From: CAMDPA01 sp050186055
GTDB lineage: Bacteria > Pseudomonadota > Alphaproteobacteria > Rhizobiales > Hyphomicrobiaceae
Length of the DNA stretch: 18,107 nt
Reading direction: 5' to 3'
Assembly (NCBI GenBank): GCA_050186055.1
Contig: JBFWYV010000073.1
Span: 1 to 18,107 of the forward strand
Under the pieces are notes generated by a model, which worked only from the letters and a program-made list of their open reading frames with translations, was not told the DNA's origin and did no database searches. Both the position numbers and the translations under genes were made by a program. Shown one piece after another: positions 1 through 7,935 of the stretch (position 1 is the first letter of the stretch; each line of letters begins with the position of its first letter).

Positions 1-3000
1 GCCATGAACGCATGCGCGATGTCCGAGATCGGCCGCCCCGTCTCCTCCGAGAGCCGGACAGCGAACGCTGGACCACCCCGATTGATCATCGAGTTGGTGA
101 TCCGCGTCGCGATGATTTCACGCCTCAGCCGATGGCCCGCGATTTCGTCGGCGTAGGCCTCCCGGACCGCAACCGGAAAATACTCGAGCAGCAGATGCTG
201 GCAGCCCGGCTCATCGGGCACATCGCTCGCGAGCAGATCGGCATCCAGCGCAATCTTGGTCCAGCTCAGAATCACCGCGAGTTCGGGCCGCGTCAGACCG
301 AGCCCTTTTTCCGACCGCTCCGCAAACTCGGCCTCCGATGGCAGCGCTTCGAGCTTGCGCTCGATCAGGCCCCGATCCTCCAGGTGCTTCACGAGGCGCG
401 ACTGCCATGCCAGGTCCCGCGCACCGCGCCGCTCGGCAAGGCTGAGCGCAAGGCTTTGCTGAACGTTGTTGTTGAGCACCGCGGCTGCAACGTCTTCGGT
501 CATGTCCGCCAGCAGCGCATTTCGCGCGGCCTGGTCCAGACGCCCATCCCTGACCGCGGGCTCAAGCGCGATCTTGATGTTGACCTCCTGGTCTGACGTG
601 TTCACGCCGGCCGAATTGTCGATGAAGTCCGCATTCAGTCGAATGCCGCCGAGCGCGGCCTCAATCCGCCCGCGCTGCGTAATTCCAAGATTGGCGCCTT
701 CGCCGATGACTCTGCTGCCCAGTTCGGACGCGGCAATTCGGATGCCGTCGTTGGCCCGGTCGTTGACCTGCTCGTCCGTCTCGCTGCTTGCCCGGACAAA
801 TGTCCCGATACCGCCAAACCACAATAGATCCACGCGCGCCCGCAATATCGACCGGATCAACTCGTTCGGCGTCATCGTGTCCGCTACGATGCCAAGCAGC
901 CCGCGCATTTGCTTCGTGACCTGGATCGACTTGCTCGCGCGCGAGAACACGCCGCCTCCGGCCGAGATCTTCGATTTGTCGTAATCGGCCCAGGACGACC
1001 TCGGAAGTGAAAACATCCGCTCCCGTTCCGCGAACGACACGGCGGCATCCGGTGTCGGGTCGATGAAAATATCGCGATGGTCGAAAGCGGCTACCAGCAG
1101 AATCTCGCGCGAACGTAGCATTCCGTTGCCGAACACATCCCCCGACATGTCGCCGACGCCGATGACCCGGAACGGCACAGCATCGACATCGAGCTCAAGC
1201 TCCCGGAAATGCCGGCGCACGCACTCCCACGCGCCTCGCGCCGTAATTCCCATCCGCTTGTGATCGTATCCGGACGAACCGCCGGACGCGAACGCATCGC
1301 CCAGCCAGAAGCCTTTTTCTACGGCGATCGCATTGGCATAGTCGGAAAATGTCGCCGTGCCCTTGTCGGCAGCCACCACCAGATATGGATCGTCGCCCTC
1401 GTACCGTACGACGCCCCGTGGCGGCACCACTTCGTTTCCATGCAGATTGTCCGTAAGCGACAGCAGCGCTGCAATGAAAGTCCGATACGCCGAGATACCC
1501 GCTTGCTGGACCGCATCGCGGCTTCCTTCCCGCGGCGCCGCCTTGGCGACAAACCCTCCCTTGGCGCCGGAAGCCACGATCACCGTATTCTTGACCTGCT
1601 GGGCTTTGGCGAGTCCGAGAACCTCGGTGCGGTAGTCCTGCGGCCGGTCGGACCAGCGAATGCCGCCGCGCGCGATCTTGGCAAACCGCAGGTGAATGCC
1701 CTCCACCCGGACAGAGTAGACAAAAATTTCTCGATACGGCTTGGGATCGGGCAGGGCGTCGACAGCGTGCGAATCCAGCTTGAAAGCGATGAGCTCCGCA
1801 CGCGCGCCCTCATTCCTGCCGCGAAAGAACGTCGTCCGTACCATCGCCATCGCGAGATTCAGAAACCGGCGCAGGATACGATCCTCATCCAGGCTTTCGA
1901 CCGTGCTGAGCGCCGTCTCGATCTCCTGCCGGATGGCTTCGGTCGCTTCGCCGGCATCCGGGTCGGACGCGCGCGATGGGTCGAAGCGGACCCTGATAAG
2001 GTCAAACAAAAGACGGGCGATCGCAGCATGCCGCGCCAGCGTGCTGCCCATGTAGCTCATGCCGAACGGAGAACGCGCCTGCCGCAAATACGCACCAAGC
2101 GCCCGCATCAGGGCAGCTTGCCGCCAATCGAGCCCGGCCTTGATCACCATCGTATTGAACAGATCGTTTTCCGCCAGACCGGTGCTCACCGCCAGAAATG
2201 CCTCTTCGAGCCGGGTTTCGTGCTGCGCGATATCGATCGCCGAGCCGTCGGCGGTTTCCAGCATCATGTCATGCAGAACGACGTCGCGTGCACCGGACGG
2301 CATTTGGGGACGCACGCGATAGCTCCGCTCGTCGATCACGCGGAACCCGAAATTCTCGAGGACAGGTACCCGCTCCGACAATGGAATCGGCTTGTCGAAG
2401 CGGTAGACGGCAGCACGAACCATGCTCTCCGCTGCGACCCCTTCGCGGTAGAAATCGATGCCGACCGGCCGTTCAGGCCCTAGGCGTTCGATGCGAAGTA
2501 TGTCCTCCACCGCACGCATGGCATCGAAAGTATCGGCGTATGCCGCCGAGAATGCTGCATGATACGCAGCACCGATGGAGGCTTTTCGGTCGGTCCCGAA
2601 TGTGTCCCCGATCGCCTCCTGCAATCGGTCTTCCCACGTCCGCAACAGCGCAAGTACATCGCGCTCGAATCTGGCCTCGTCGACGGCGCGTCTTGCGCCT
2701 TCCCCCAGCCCGATGATGAAGCGCGTGCGCACCAGAGGACCTGCGGTGTAGTAGGGAAAATACGCCGATACGCGTCCGCCGAGGGCACCGCTCAGATAAT
2801 GCCCGATCCGCTCGCGGTTTGTCGTGGAATAGAGATCGCGCGGCACGAACACGAAAATCGTGTAGAAACGATCGAACTGTTCCAGCCGCGTGAGAATGCG
2901 GGTACGAGGCCTGAGTTGAAGATCGACGATAGCCAGCGCCCATTCCGACAGTTTCTCGACATCGAATTGAAACAACTCGTCGCGGGGAAATTCCTGCAGT

Positions 3001-4112
3001 ATGCTGATCAGCGATCGGCCGTTGTGACTGTCCGGCGGAAATCCGAACTCGGCAATCACACGCGCTACTTTGCGGCGAACGATGGGTATCGCCTCTACGG
3101 ACTGCAGATAGGCGCCCTGCGCGAACAGGCCCACGATCCTCAATTCACCGGCAAGTTCCCCCGACGCACTGTATCGTTTGACGCCGACGCAATCGAGATG
3201 GATTTGCCTGCGCACGCGCGAAATCGCATTCGACTTCGTCACGAACACCGGCTCGGGTTCACGATAGAACGCAAGGATCTCCGGTGTCAGAACGAACGCG
3301 CCGGAACCGCTTTTCAAGACCGCCGTCTCCGGCGTCCGCAGGATCCCCATCCCGCCGGCGGACGACGGCCGAAGTTCGACGGCGCCGCCGACGACGACGA
3401 AGTCGTAGTCCCGCATGCCAAGGATGGTGAAGTTGCCTTCTTCAAGCCAGCGCAGGAAGTCGGCGCCTTCCTCGAACGCTGCTCGCCCCGGTAAGACCTG
3501 AACGGACTCCGTCCGCGACGTCGCATGCCTGCCGGCAGCAATAGCCTGCTGGAGGCGGACGTGCATCGCATCGGCATCGGTCGCGGCATGACGAACGTCG
3601 ATCAAAACGGCATCGAGACCGGCGACGGCAGCATCAAGGGCGCCATCATCGTCATCGCCCACGACGACCGAGATGAAGCTCTCCTGATCTCCGCTCGCCC
3701 AGTCGTGATCACCGGGACCTGATACCTCCCGCAACGCACCGGTCCCATCCCGCGACGTCTTGAATATGGGATGGAAGACTAGCAGCGGAGCCAGCCCTCG
3801 ACGATTGAGTTCGGCTATCACGCTCTCGACAAGATACGGCATGTCGTCGTCGAGTATCTCGATCACCCCGGCACGGACCGGGCCGCCGGTTCCGGCCAGA
3901 ACGTCGGTTCTGCGCGCCCTGACGACGTGAGCGCCCTTGGGCTTCATCGCAAGACCTGTGAACGCCTCGCGAACGAAGTCGGCAAGTCTTCGGCTGTCGA
4001 GACCGGCGAGTTCCTTTTCCAATGCGCTGCTTATCAGCAACCGCGAAAACACCTCCGGGTCGCCCGCATCGCGCATTTCGGTCCGCAGCAGGTCTGCAAT
4101 ACTCTCAATCAC
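1..4112 (-). CDS. NAD-specific glutamate dehydrogenase, large (about 180 kDa) type; 3' end outside window
   Basis: Oxidatively deaminates L-glutamate to 2-oxoglutarate and ammonium with NAD; a cytoplasmic catabolic enzyme (called gdhB or gdhZ in other bacteria). The minus-strand frame reads without a stop from 4112 to the window edge, about 1370 residues of a family that usually has about 1600. Family stretches are clear: LRWLEEGNFTILGMRDYDF in the N-terminal half, RGGIRWSDRPQDYRTEVLG, then AKGGFV with Lys about residue 851, DKGTATFSDYANAIA, ASGGSSGYDHKRMGITARG, GVGDMSGDVFGNGML, LVAAFDHRDIFIDPTPD and DFIDNSAGVNTSDQEVNIK. The start is taken as GTG at 4112, because a TAG lies in frame five codons upstream (4125-4127) and AGG sits about 7 bases before the GTG; the next candidate is an ATG at codon 13. 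It stands alone and is divergent from an AhpD-like gene. Identification is firm; only the start is open. Confidence 0.95.
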   Translation of the reverse strand, partial: MIESIADLLRTEMRDAGDPEVFSRLLISSALEKELAGLDSRRLADFVREAFTGLAMKPKGAHVVRARRTDVLAGTGGPVRAGVIEILDDDMPYLVESVIAELNRRGLAPLLVFHPIFKTSRDGTGALREVSGPGDHDWASGDQESFISVVVGDDDDGALDAAVAGLDAVLIDVRHAATDADAMHVRLQQAIAAGRHATSRTESVQVLPGRAAFEEGADFLRWLEEGNFTILGMRDYDFVVVGGAVELRPSSAGGMGILRTPETAVLKSGSGAFVLTPEILAFYREPEPVFVTKSNAISRVRRQIHLDCVGVKRYSASGELAGELRIVGLFAQGAYLQSVEAIPIVRRKVARVIAEFGFPPDSHNGRSLISILQEFPRDELFQFDVEKLSEWALAIVDLQLRPRTRILTRLEQFDRFYTIFVFVPRDLYSTTNRERIGHYLSGALGGRVSAYFPYYTAGPLVRTRFIIGLGEGARRAVDEARFERDVLALLRTWEDRLQEAIGDTFGTDRKASIGAAYHAAFSAAYADTFDAMRAVEDILRIERLGPERPVGIDFYREGVAAESMVRAAVYRFDKPIPLSERVPVLENFGFRVIDERSYRVRPQMPSGARDVVLHDMMLETADGSAIDIAQHETRLEEAFLAVSTGLAENDLFNTMVIKAGLDWRQAALMRALGAYLRQARSPFGMSYMGSTLARHAAIARLLFDLIRVRFDPSRASDPDAGEATEAIRQEIETALSTVESLDEDRILRRFLNLAMAMVRTTFFRGRNEGARAELIAFKLDSHAVDALPDPKPYREIFVYSVRVEGIHLRFAKIARGGIRWSDRPQDYRTEVLGLAKAQQVKNTVIVASGAKGGFVAKAAPREGSRDAVQQAGISAYRTFIAALLSLTDNLHGNEVVPPRGVVRYEGDDPYLVVAADKGTATFSDYANAIAVEKGFWLGDAFASGGSSGYDHKRMGITARGAWECVRRHFRELELDVDAVPFRVIGVGDMSGDVFGNGMLRSREILLVAAFDHRDIFIDPTPDAAVSFAERERMFSLPRSSWADYDKSKISAGGGVFSRASKSIQVTKQMRGLLGIVADTMTPNELIRSILRARVDLLWFGGIGTFVRASSETDEQVNDRANDGIRIAASELGSRVIGEGANLGITQRGRIEAALGGIRLNADFIDNSAGVNTSDQEVNIKIALEPAVRDGRLDQAARNALLADMTEDVAAAVLNNNVQQSLALSLAERRGARDLAWQSRLVKHLEDRGLIERKLEALPSEAEFAERSEKGLGLTRPELAVILSWTKIALDADLLASDVPDEPGCQHLLLEYFPVAVREAYADEIAGHRLRREIIATRITNSMINRGGPAFAVRLSEETGRPISDIAHAFM

Positions 4113-4185
4113 GCCGATCCTCGCCTAGCCTGTCTCGTGGACTGCCTCGCATCTCTATCTAAAGATGTGGCTTCCACCATCCGTT

Positions 4186-4215
4186 TTGACAATGCCGCAA
4201 GACAGCGCTTTTATT
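4186..4215 (+). promoter_or_regulatory. Candidate sigma-70 promoter of the AhpD-like gene
   Basis: A perfect -35 hexamer TTGACA (4186-4191) is followed after 18 bases by TTTATT (4210-4215, 4 of 6 matches to TATAAT). This would put transcription start near 4222 and give a short leader of about 23 bases before the ATG at 4245. It lies in the 132-base divergent spacer between the glutamate dehydrogenase and the AhpD-like gene. Prediction from sequence pattern only. Confidence 0.45.
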
Positions 4216-4244
4216 TCGAAGATAAGGCAGCAGCGAGAAAAACG

Positions 4245-4889
4245 ATGACCACGCGCCGCAGCACATCGACCCGATCACGCCACCCGGCCGAACGCAGCGG
4301 GCCGCAAAACACCGGCATGCCGACGGCGCTCGATCTTGGGGCCCGCGCGCCGCTGACACCGCAGGTGGAAGCTTACTTCGCAAAATGCCAGGAGAAGCTC
4401 GGTTTCATACCCAACGTACTGGCCGCCTATGCTTTTGATATGGCCAAACTGCAAGCGTTCATCGACATGGCCGACAATCTCATGTTGGCCGACAGCGGAT
4501 TGAGCAAACTCGAACGCGAAATGATTGCCGTCGCAGTCAGTGCGGTCAATCATTGCCACTACTGTCTCGCAGCGCACGGCGCCGCGGTTCGTCAGCGATC
4601 CGCCGATCCGGAATTCGGCGAGCAGATCGCGCACAACTATCGCTCCGCGGCCTTGACCCCGCGCCAACGCGCTATGCTCGATTTCGCCGTTAAAATGACT
4701 GAATGCCCCGACCGGCTCGGCGAGCCTGATCGCCAATCCCTGCGCGACAACGGATTCACCGATCGCGAAATCTGGGATGTCGCTGCAGTCGCCGGCTTCT
4801 ACAATATGACCAATCGCATTGCATCAGCCACGGAAATGCGCCCCAATACCGAGTACCACTACGCGGCTCGTAAACGCTCTGAAGCCTGA
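4245..4889 (+). CDS. AhpD-like / carboxymuconolactone decarboxylase-family peroxidase-related protein
   Basis: A 214-aa protein of the AhpD/CMD fold, annotated elsewhere as 'peroxidase-related enzyme'. The family uses a CxxC pair as a thiol-disulfide centre for peroxide reduction. The centre is complete: Glu92, Cys104, Cys107 and His111 in NHCHYCLAAHG, with Glu-Cys spacing of 12 and Cys-His spacing of 4, as in the catalytic Glu, Cys, Cys, His of mycobacterial AhpD. The N-terminal 25 residues are Arg/Ser/Thr-rich and look disordered. The ATG at 4245 is chosen because the frame upstream runs into the divergent dehydrogenase, and a promoter-like element ends about 30 bases before it. GAGA at 4235-4238 is a weak ribosome site. 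The gene stands alone. The physiological reductant and oxidant are unknown. Confidence 0.85.
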   Translation: MTTRRSTSTRSRHPAERSGPQNTGMPTALDLGARAPLTPQVEAYFAKCQEKLGFIPNVLAAYAFDMAKLQAFIDMADNLMLADSGLSKLEREMIAVAVSAVNHCHYCLAAHGAAVRQRSADPEFGEQIAHNYRSAALTPRQRAMLDFAVKMTECPDRLGEPDRQSLRDNGFTDREIWDVAAVAGFYNMTNRIASATEMRPNTEYHYAARKRSEA

Positions 4890-5309
4890 GCACATTCGCG
4901 AAGCAGCCCTTGCCGATTGCCTTGATATACGCAACGCGGGACTGCGGTCTCTATCGGCTGATCTGCATACGCATCAAAAATGGTCCCGAATGTGCCTCCA
5001 GCCGTACATCCCCAAATGAGTCGCCCGGCGTTTAACGCCGTTTATTGGAACGTTCGATCTCTTTTTCTCCAGGTCTCCGGCGCACATTTCGCCCCCCAGT
5101 AAATTCAACGCCGAGCTGGCTTTTCCGGATGCGAAACAAAAGCACCAGATTTGCCAAACGGCAGATGATATTGTAATTCAGTCAAAAGGAGGGGTATTCT
5201 TTCGTTAACCGCCACAGCGTATTTCCTTGACTCGAAATCTCGCACCGCTACTCACGAGAATTGGCCCGAATAAAGACTCCGTGGCTCACGAAAAGAAAAG
5301 GCAAACGAA
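4890..5309. other. 420-base intergenic region before the H-NS-like gene
   Basis: No convincing gene was found; the only frame running in from the left is a shadow of the AhpD-like gene. It holds a small GC hairpin (5026-5040, listed separately) and, from about 5150, a more AT-rich stretch typical of a regulatory leader. TTGCCA at 5152-5157 with TAATTC 17 bases downstream is a weak promoter-like pair. An AGGAGG at 5186-5191 has no start codon at a useful distance. The long, AT-richer upstream region fits the autoregulated promoters of H-NS-family genes, but that is inference. Confidence 0.5.
5026..5046 (+). terminator. Weak intrinsic terminator candidate after the AhpD-like gene
   Basis: CGGCGT and ACGCCG form a 6-bp stem around a 3-base loop (5026-5040), followed by TTTATT. 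It lies about 140 bases after the stop of the AhpD-like gene. The stem is short and the T-run imperfect, so this is a modest call. Confidence 0.35.
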
Positions 5310-5639
5310 ATGAGAACACCCGCCCTCGAAAAGATGACCATCAAGCAGCTTCGCGAGCTCAGCGATAAAATCGGCTCCGCGATCGTTGCTCGCGAGGCAC
5401 GCGACCGGGCAGAATTACGGCAGAAAATGGCGGCGCTGGCCAAAGAAAGGGGTCTTTCCCTTTCCGACGTGATCGGAAGCGGTCGCAAAGTCGGCCGGCC
5501 GAAAGGAAGAGGAAAATCGAAGAAAGGTATTTCGGTCAAGTATCGGGACCCGTCAAATCCCGCCAATACCTGGACTGGTCGTGGCCGCCGGCCGAAATGG
5601 CTCAACGGCGTCTCCAACATCGAGAAGTTCCGTATCTGA
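5310..5639 (+). CDS. H-NS/HvrA-family nucleoid-associated DNA-binding protein
   Basis: A 109-aa protein of the H-NS histone family, close in form to the proteobacterial HvrA/Bv3F types, which bind AT-rich curved DNA and silence or modulate transcription. Residues about 8-50 form a charged helical oligomerisation segment. Residues 59-73 are basic (GRKVGRPKGRGKSKKG), resembling an AT-hook linker. Residues 78-98 carry the C-terminal DNA-binding signature YRDPSNPANTWTGRGRRPKW followed by L. The ATG at 5310 follows AAAGG by about 7 bases, and length is normal for the family. The gene is monocistronic, preceded by a long AT-richer leader and followed by a hairpin shared with the convergent hydrolase gene. 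Family is certain; its targets cannot be told from here. Confidence 0.93.
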   Translation: MRTPALEKMTIKQLRELSDKIGSAIVAREARDRAELRQKMAALAKERGLSLSDVIGSGRKVGRPKGRGKSKKGISVKYRDPSNPANTWTGRGRRPKWLNGVSNIEKFRI

Positions 5640-5670
5640 GCGAGACGTCATCCGGATCTCCCGTACGTCT

Positions 5671-5700
5671 TCCATAATGACATCGTCCATAATGACGTCT
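5671..5700. repeat. Two-copy 15-base tandem repeat
   Basis: TCCATAATGACATCG (5671-5685) is followed directly by TCCATAATGACGTCT (5686-5700); 12 to 13 of 15 positions are shared, including an identical 11-base core, and a degenerate third start (TCCGGCATAA) follows. It lies between the H-NS-like stop codon and the convergent terminator hairpin. It is probably a small local duplication; no function is implied. Confidence 0.7.
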
Positions 5701-5712
5701 TCCGGCATAAGA

Positions 5713-5754
5713 AAGGCCCGCCACCTGCCTCCAATGGAGCAGATCGCGGGCCTT
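5713..5754. terminator. Hairpin terminator shared by convergent genes
   Basis: AAGGCCCGC (5713-5721) pairs perfectly with GCGGGCCTT (5746-5754). The 24-base interior can pair further (CTGC..TCC with GGAGCAG, one bulge), giving a long stem. Read on the minus strand, the stem is followed by TTTCTT, so it best suits the alpha/beta hydrolase transcript ending at 5773. On the plus strand the tail is C/T-mixed and weaker. It sits between the H-NS-like gene and the hydrolase, so it can serve both directions. Confidence 0.7.
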
Positions 5755-5772
5755 CCCGTCTCAGCAGGCCGA

Positions 5773-6648
5773 TCAGGCGAGCGTGGCAGGGAAATACCGG
5801 TCCAGCCATTCCTTCACGATCGTGCGGACCCTCCCGTTGCTCTCCGCAAACATGAAATGGTCCGTTTCAGCAAACAGATGCAGGTCTTTCGGCTGGCTTG
5901 CCAGTTCGAACATGCGGATTGACTGTTCCGTCGGCGTCACTGAATCGACTGAGCTGTGCAGCAGCAGCAATGGCCTCGGTGCCAGTTTCGCAACCACGTC
6001 ATCGGCGCGGAAGTCGAACATGCTCTGTGCCGTTTCGGCAGTGAACTGCTCATGGCTGTGCGCGGCAAGATTGTGACGCAAGTGATCCGGGATCGGAACG
6101 ATGTCGTAGCGTCCGACCATCATCGACTTTCCGTTCTTCTCGCGATAAGCCTTTCCATCGGCAAGCATCTTCGTGAATTTCGCCCACGCTTCCGGCGTCG
6201 GATGCTGGCCGCGGAATTTCCGTTCTCCGTGTCCCCAGCCGCCGGACGAGACAACGGCGCCGATTCTCTCGTCGACGCCGCCGGAATAAACCGCAACCGC
6301 CGCGCCGAAGCTGGAGCCCAGCACGCCGATTTTCTTGTCGTCGATTTCGGGCCGGCTTTGAAGATACGTCACCGCGTTCCGGGTATCGGCCACCTGCTCC
6401 ATGCAGATCAGGTTGGCCCTGACGCCTTCGCTTTCACCGCACCCGCGCATGTCGAACCCGAATGTCGCGTATCCCCAGTCGTTGAGCATCTTGCTCGGAA
6501 GCCGGACATTGGTCGATGTCTTGTTGGAACCGAAGCCATGCAAGACCATGAAAACCGGCACGCGCTTTCCCTTCGGCACCCCGTCCGGAATGGTGAGTTC
6601 GCCCGAGATGTTCAGGCCGTCGGATTTGAACGTGACTTTTTCCTGCAT
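5773..6648 (-). CDS. Alpha/beta hydrolase (serine hydrolase)
   Basis: A 291-aa alpha/beta-hydrolase-fold enzyme with a full triad: nucleophile Ser113 in GSSFGA, Asp235 in HSSVDSVTP and His264 in ETDHFMF. The oxyanion-hole region is LHGFGSNKTS near residues 36-45, and a lid-like insert covers about 140-200. There is no signal peptide, so it should act in the cytoplasm. Layout resembles esterase/acyl-hydrolase 'DLH/BAAT-like' members (DMRGCGESEG, then PRPLLLLHS), but the substrate cannot be assigned. The ATG at 6648 follows AGGGA by 7 bases. It is the second gene after the Bug receptor with a 57-base gap and the same strand, so the two are probably cotranscribed and end at the hairpin 5713-5754. 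In this setting it may hydrolyse the imported compound or an intermediate (inference). Confidence 0.9.
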   Translation of the reverse strand: MQEKVTFKSDGLNISGELTIPDGVPKGKRVPVFMVLHGFGSNKTSTNVRLPSKMLNDWGYATFGFDMRGCGESEGVRANLICMEQVADTRNAVTYLQSRPEIDDKKIGVLGSSFGAAVAVYSGGVDERIGAVVSSGGWGHGERKFRGQHPTPEAWAKFTKMLADGKAYREKNGKSMMVGRYDIVPIPDHLRHNLAAHSHEQFTAETAQSMFDFRADDVVAKLAPRPLLLLHSSVDSVTPTEQSIRMFELASQPKDLHLFAETDHFMFAESNGRVRTIVKEWLDRYFPATLA

Positions 6649-6705
6649 GGCAGTGTCCCTGTTCGCCGCCGCCCTTACGGCATCGCGGCCATTGTGCGCC
6701 GTTTT

Positions 6706-7725
6706 TTACTTTGCGAGGTCGGCAACATCCTTTGGCGTCGCCAGCACCCGCTTGGTTGCTTCCTCGAGTTCCGCCGGCGTGGTCGGTTCGATCGGCATTC
6801 TCCGCTTCTTGGCATCAGCCAGCATCTTTTCGTCTTTCATCGTGTCGGCGAAGGCCTTGCGAAGAGCCGCGATCCGATCGGCCGGCACGCCTGGAGGCAG
6901 GAAAAACGCACGGCTGAACTCGGCGTCGGCTGAGAGGAACATCGCAGCCTGCTTCTGACGCGGATCGCTGACAAGCTCAATGATTGTCGGTGTATCCTTG
7001 ATCCGGGGAAGACGTTTGGTCGAGGCGACGACAAGCGGCTTGATCTTCTTCTCCTTGAGCTCGGTCGGAAGATTGATCTCCACGCTGAACCACGAGCCGC
7101 CGCGCGCGTCGATCTCGCCGCGCATCATCGCGACGTCAAGATCGCGCGTACCTTTGTAGCCGCTGACGATCTTGAACTTCGTTCCCGCGAACTTGTTCAG
7201 GAAGTTGGGCACAATATATGTCGGCGAGTTCGGCCCGGTCGAACCCGCTACGATCTGGACCTTCTTGGCTTCCTCGAGTGTTTGCGCCTTCGCCGTATGC
7301 CACACGGCCAACGCGTTGGGCAGATAGGTCATGTTGCCGACCCAGTTCCATGTCCGGGCATCATACTTCGCATACTGAGGATTGATGACCTGGGCCAGCA
7401 CGACGGTATTCTGGGTGAGCCCCATCGTCAGCCCATCCTTGCTCGCCGTATTCTGCATGATGATGGCCGTCTCCAGTCCGCCACCCTGGCCACCGAGCGA
7501 CTTCGCAACCATATTGGGTTCGCCGGGGATATGGCGCTTCATGTGATCGGCCAGAAGCTGCGCATAGAGCATGAACGACCCGCCGGCTCCGGCGCCGACG
7601 AGAATGGTGACCGTCCGGCCCTTGTAGAATTGCGCGATCTTATCCTGCGCGGCCGCCGGTGAGGCGACGCCTGCAACCATTGCGGCGAGCGCGGCAACAG
7701 ATGCTCCGATCCGAGTGAAATGCAT
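6706..7725 (-). CDS. Bug/TctC-type periplasmic solute-binding receptor
   Basis: A 339-aa extracytoplasmic receptor of the Bug (tripartite tricarboxylate transporter receptor) family, which binds small carboxylates or related organic acids and hands them to TctA/TctB membrane partners. A signal peptide covers residues 1-26 (hydrophobic core ASVAALAAMVAGVAS, cleavage after AAA before Gln27). Family features follow: FYKGRTVTILVGAGAGGSF, LLADHMKRHIPGEPNMV, SKDGLTMGL, and late FLPPGVPADRIAALRKAFAD. The start is ATG 7725, since GGGAGG lies 6 to 11 bases ahead and the signal peptide begins there; a longer frame to 7881 would bury the signal. No membrane components are nearby, so partners must be encoded elsewhere. 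It lies directly after the LacI-family gene, with a candidate operator in the spacer. Confidence 0.9.
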   Translation of the reverse strand: MHFTRIGASVAALAAMVAGVASPAAAQDKIAQFYKGRTVTILVGAGAGGSFMLYAQLLADHMKRHIPGEPNMVAKSLGGQGGGLETAIIMQNTASKDGLTMGLTQNTVVLAQVINPQYAKYDARTWNWVGNMTYLPNALAVWHTAKAQTLEEAKKVQIVAGSTGPNSPTYIVPNFLNKFAGTKFKIVSGYKGTRDLDVAMMRGEIDARGGSWFSVEINLPTELKEKKIKPLVVASTKRLPRIKDTPTIIELVSDPRQKQAAMFLSADAEFSRAFFLPPGVPADRIAALRKAFADTMKDEKMLADAKKRRMPIEPTTPAELEEATKRVLATPKDVADLAK

Positions 7726-7875
7726 TCTCCGTCCTCCCAACGCGCGAATTTTTGCCGGATCGCGCAATGCCGGCCGCAGCCGTTTGGTTGCGTACAGGAT
7801 TGTCTTTCCATGGGCCGGCCGGCTCCAAACCCGCCCCACGGCCCTGCTGTCGGGCCAACGCCGTCCAGCAACGTC

Positions 7876-7891
7876 TTGCAATCTAGCGCAA
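7876..7891 (-). promoter_or_regulatory. Candidate LacI-family operator before the Bug gene
   Basis: TTGCAATCTAGCGCAA (plus strand) is an imperfect palindrome: outer TTGC/GCAA is exact, and 5 of 8 half-site positions match. Its left half TGCAATC is identical to that of the palindrome at 9709-9724. It overlaps a promoter-like -10 on the minus strand (7880-7885), which suits repression. It is a weaker fit to the CG-centred LacI consensus than the other site. The binding protein is inferred, presumably the adjacent LacI-type regulator. Confidence 0.4.
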
Positions 7892-7907
7892 AGGTCTGAC
7901 CGGGCAA
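7880..7907 (-). promoter_or_regulatory. Candidate promoter of the Bug-hydrolase pair
   Basis: On the minus strand TTGCCC (7907-7902) is followed after 16 bases by TAGATT (7885-7880), each matching 4 of 6 consensus positions. The -10 lies inside the candidate operator. Transcription would start about 150 bases before the Bug ATG. Weak matches in a GC-rich genome; support comes mainly from the operator overlap. Confidence 0.3.
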
Positions 7908-7935
7908 GCGCGAACGGCCGGATTCCCGCAAACTG

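Noticed and set aside
1209..2483. Long plus-strand open frame (424 codons) across the glutamate dehydrogenase region
   Set aside because: It is a shadow of the minus-strand dehydrogenase, whose frame shows continuous family motifs. The plus product is Arg/His/Pro-rich with no recognisable domain.
2592..2604. A 13-base word, GGTCCCGAATGTG, repeated near 4982
   Set aside because: One copy is within coding sequence; there is no flanking similarity or symmetry, so it is most likely chance.
5956..6933. Plus-strand open frame (325 codons) over the hydrolase and the end of the Bug gene
   Set aside because: It crosses two well-supported minus-strand genes and their intergenic gap, and has shadow-like composition.
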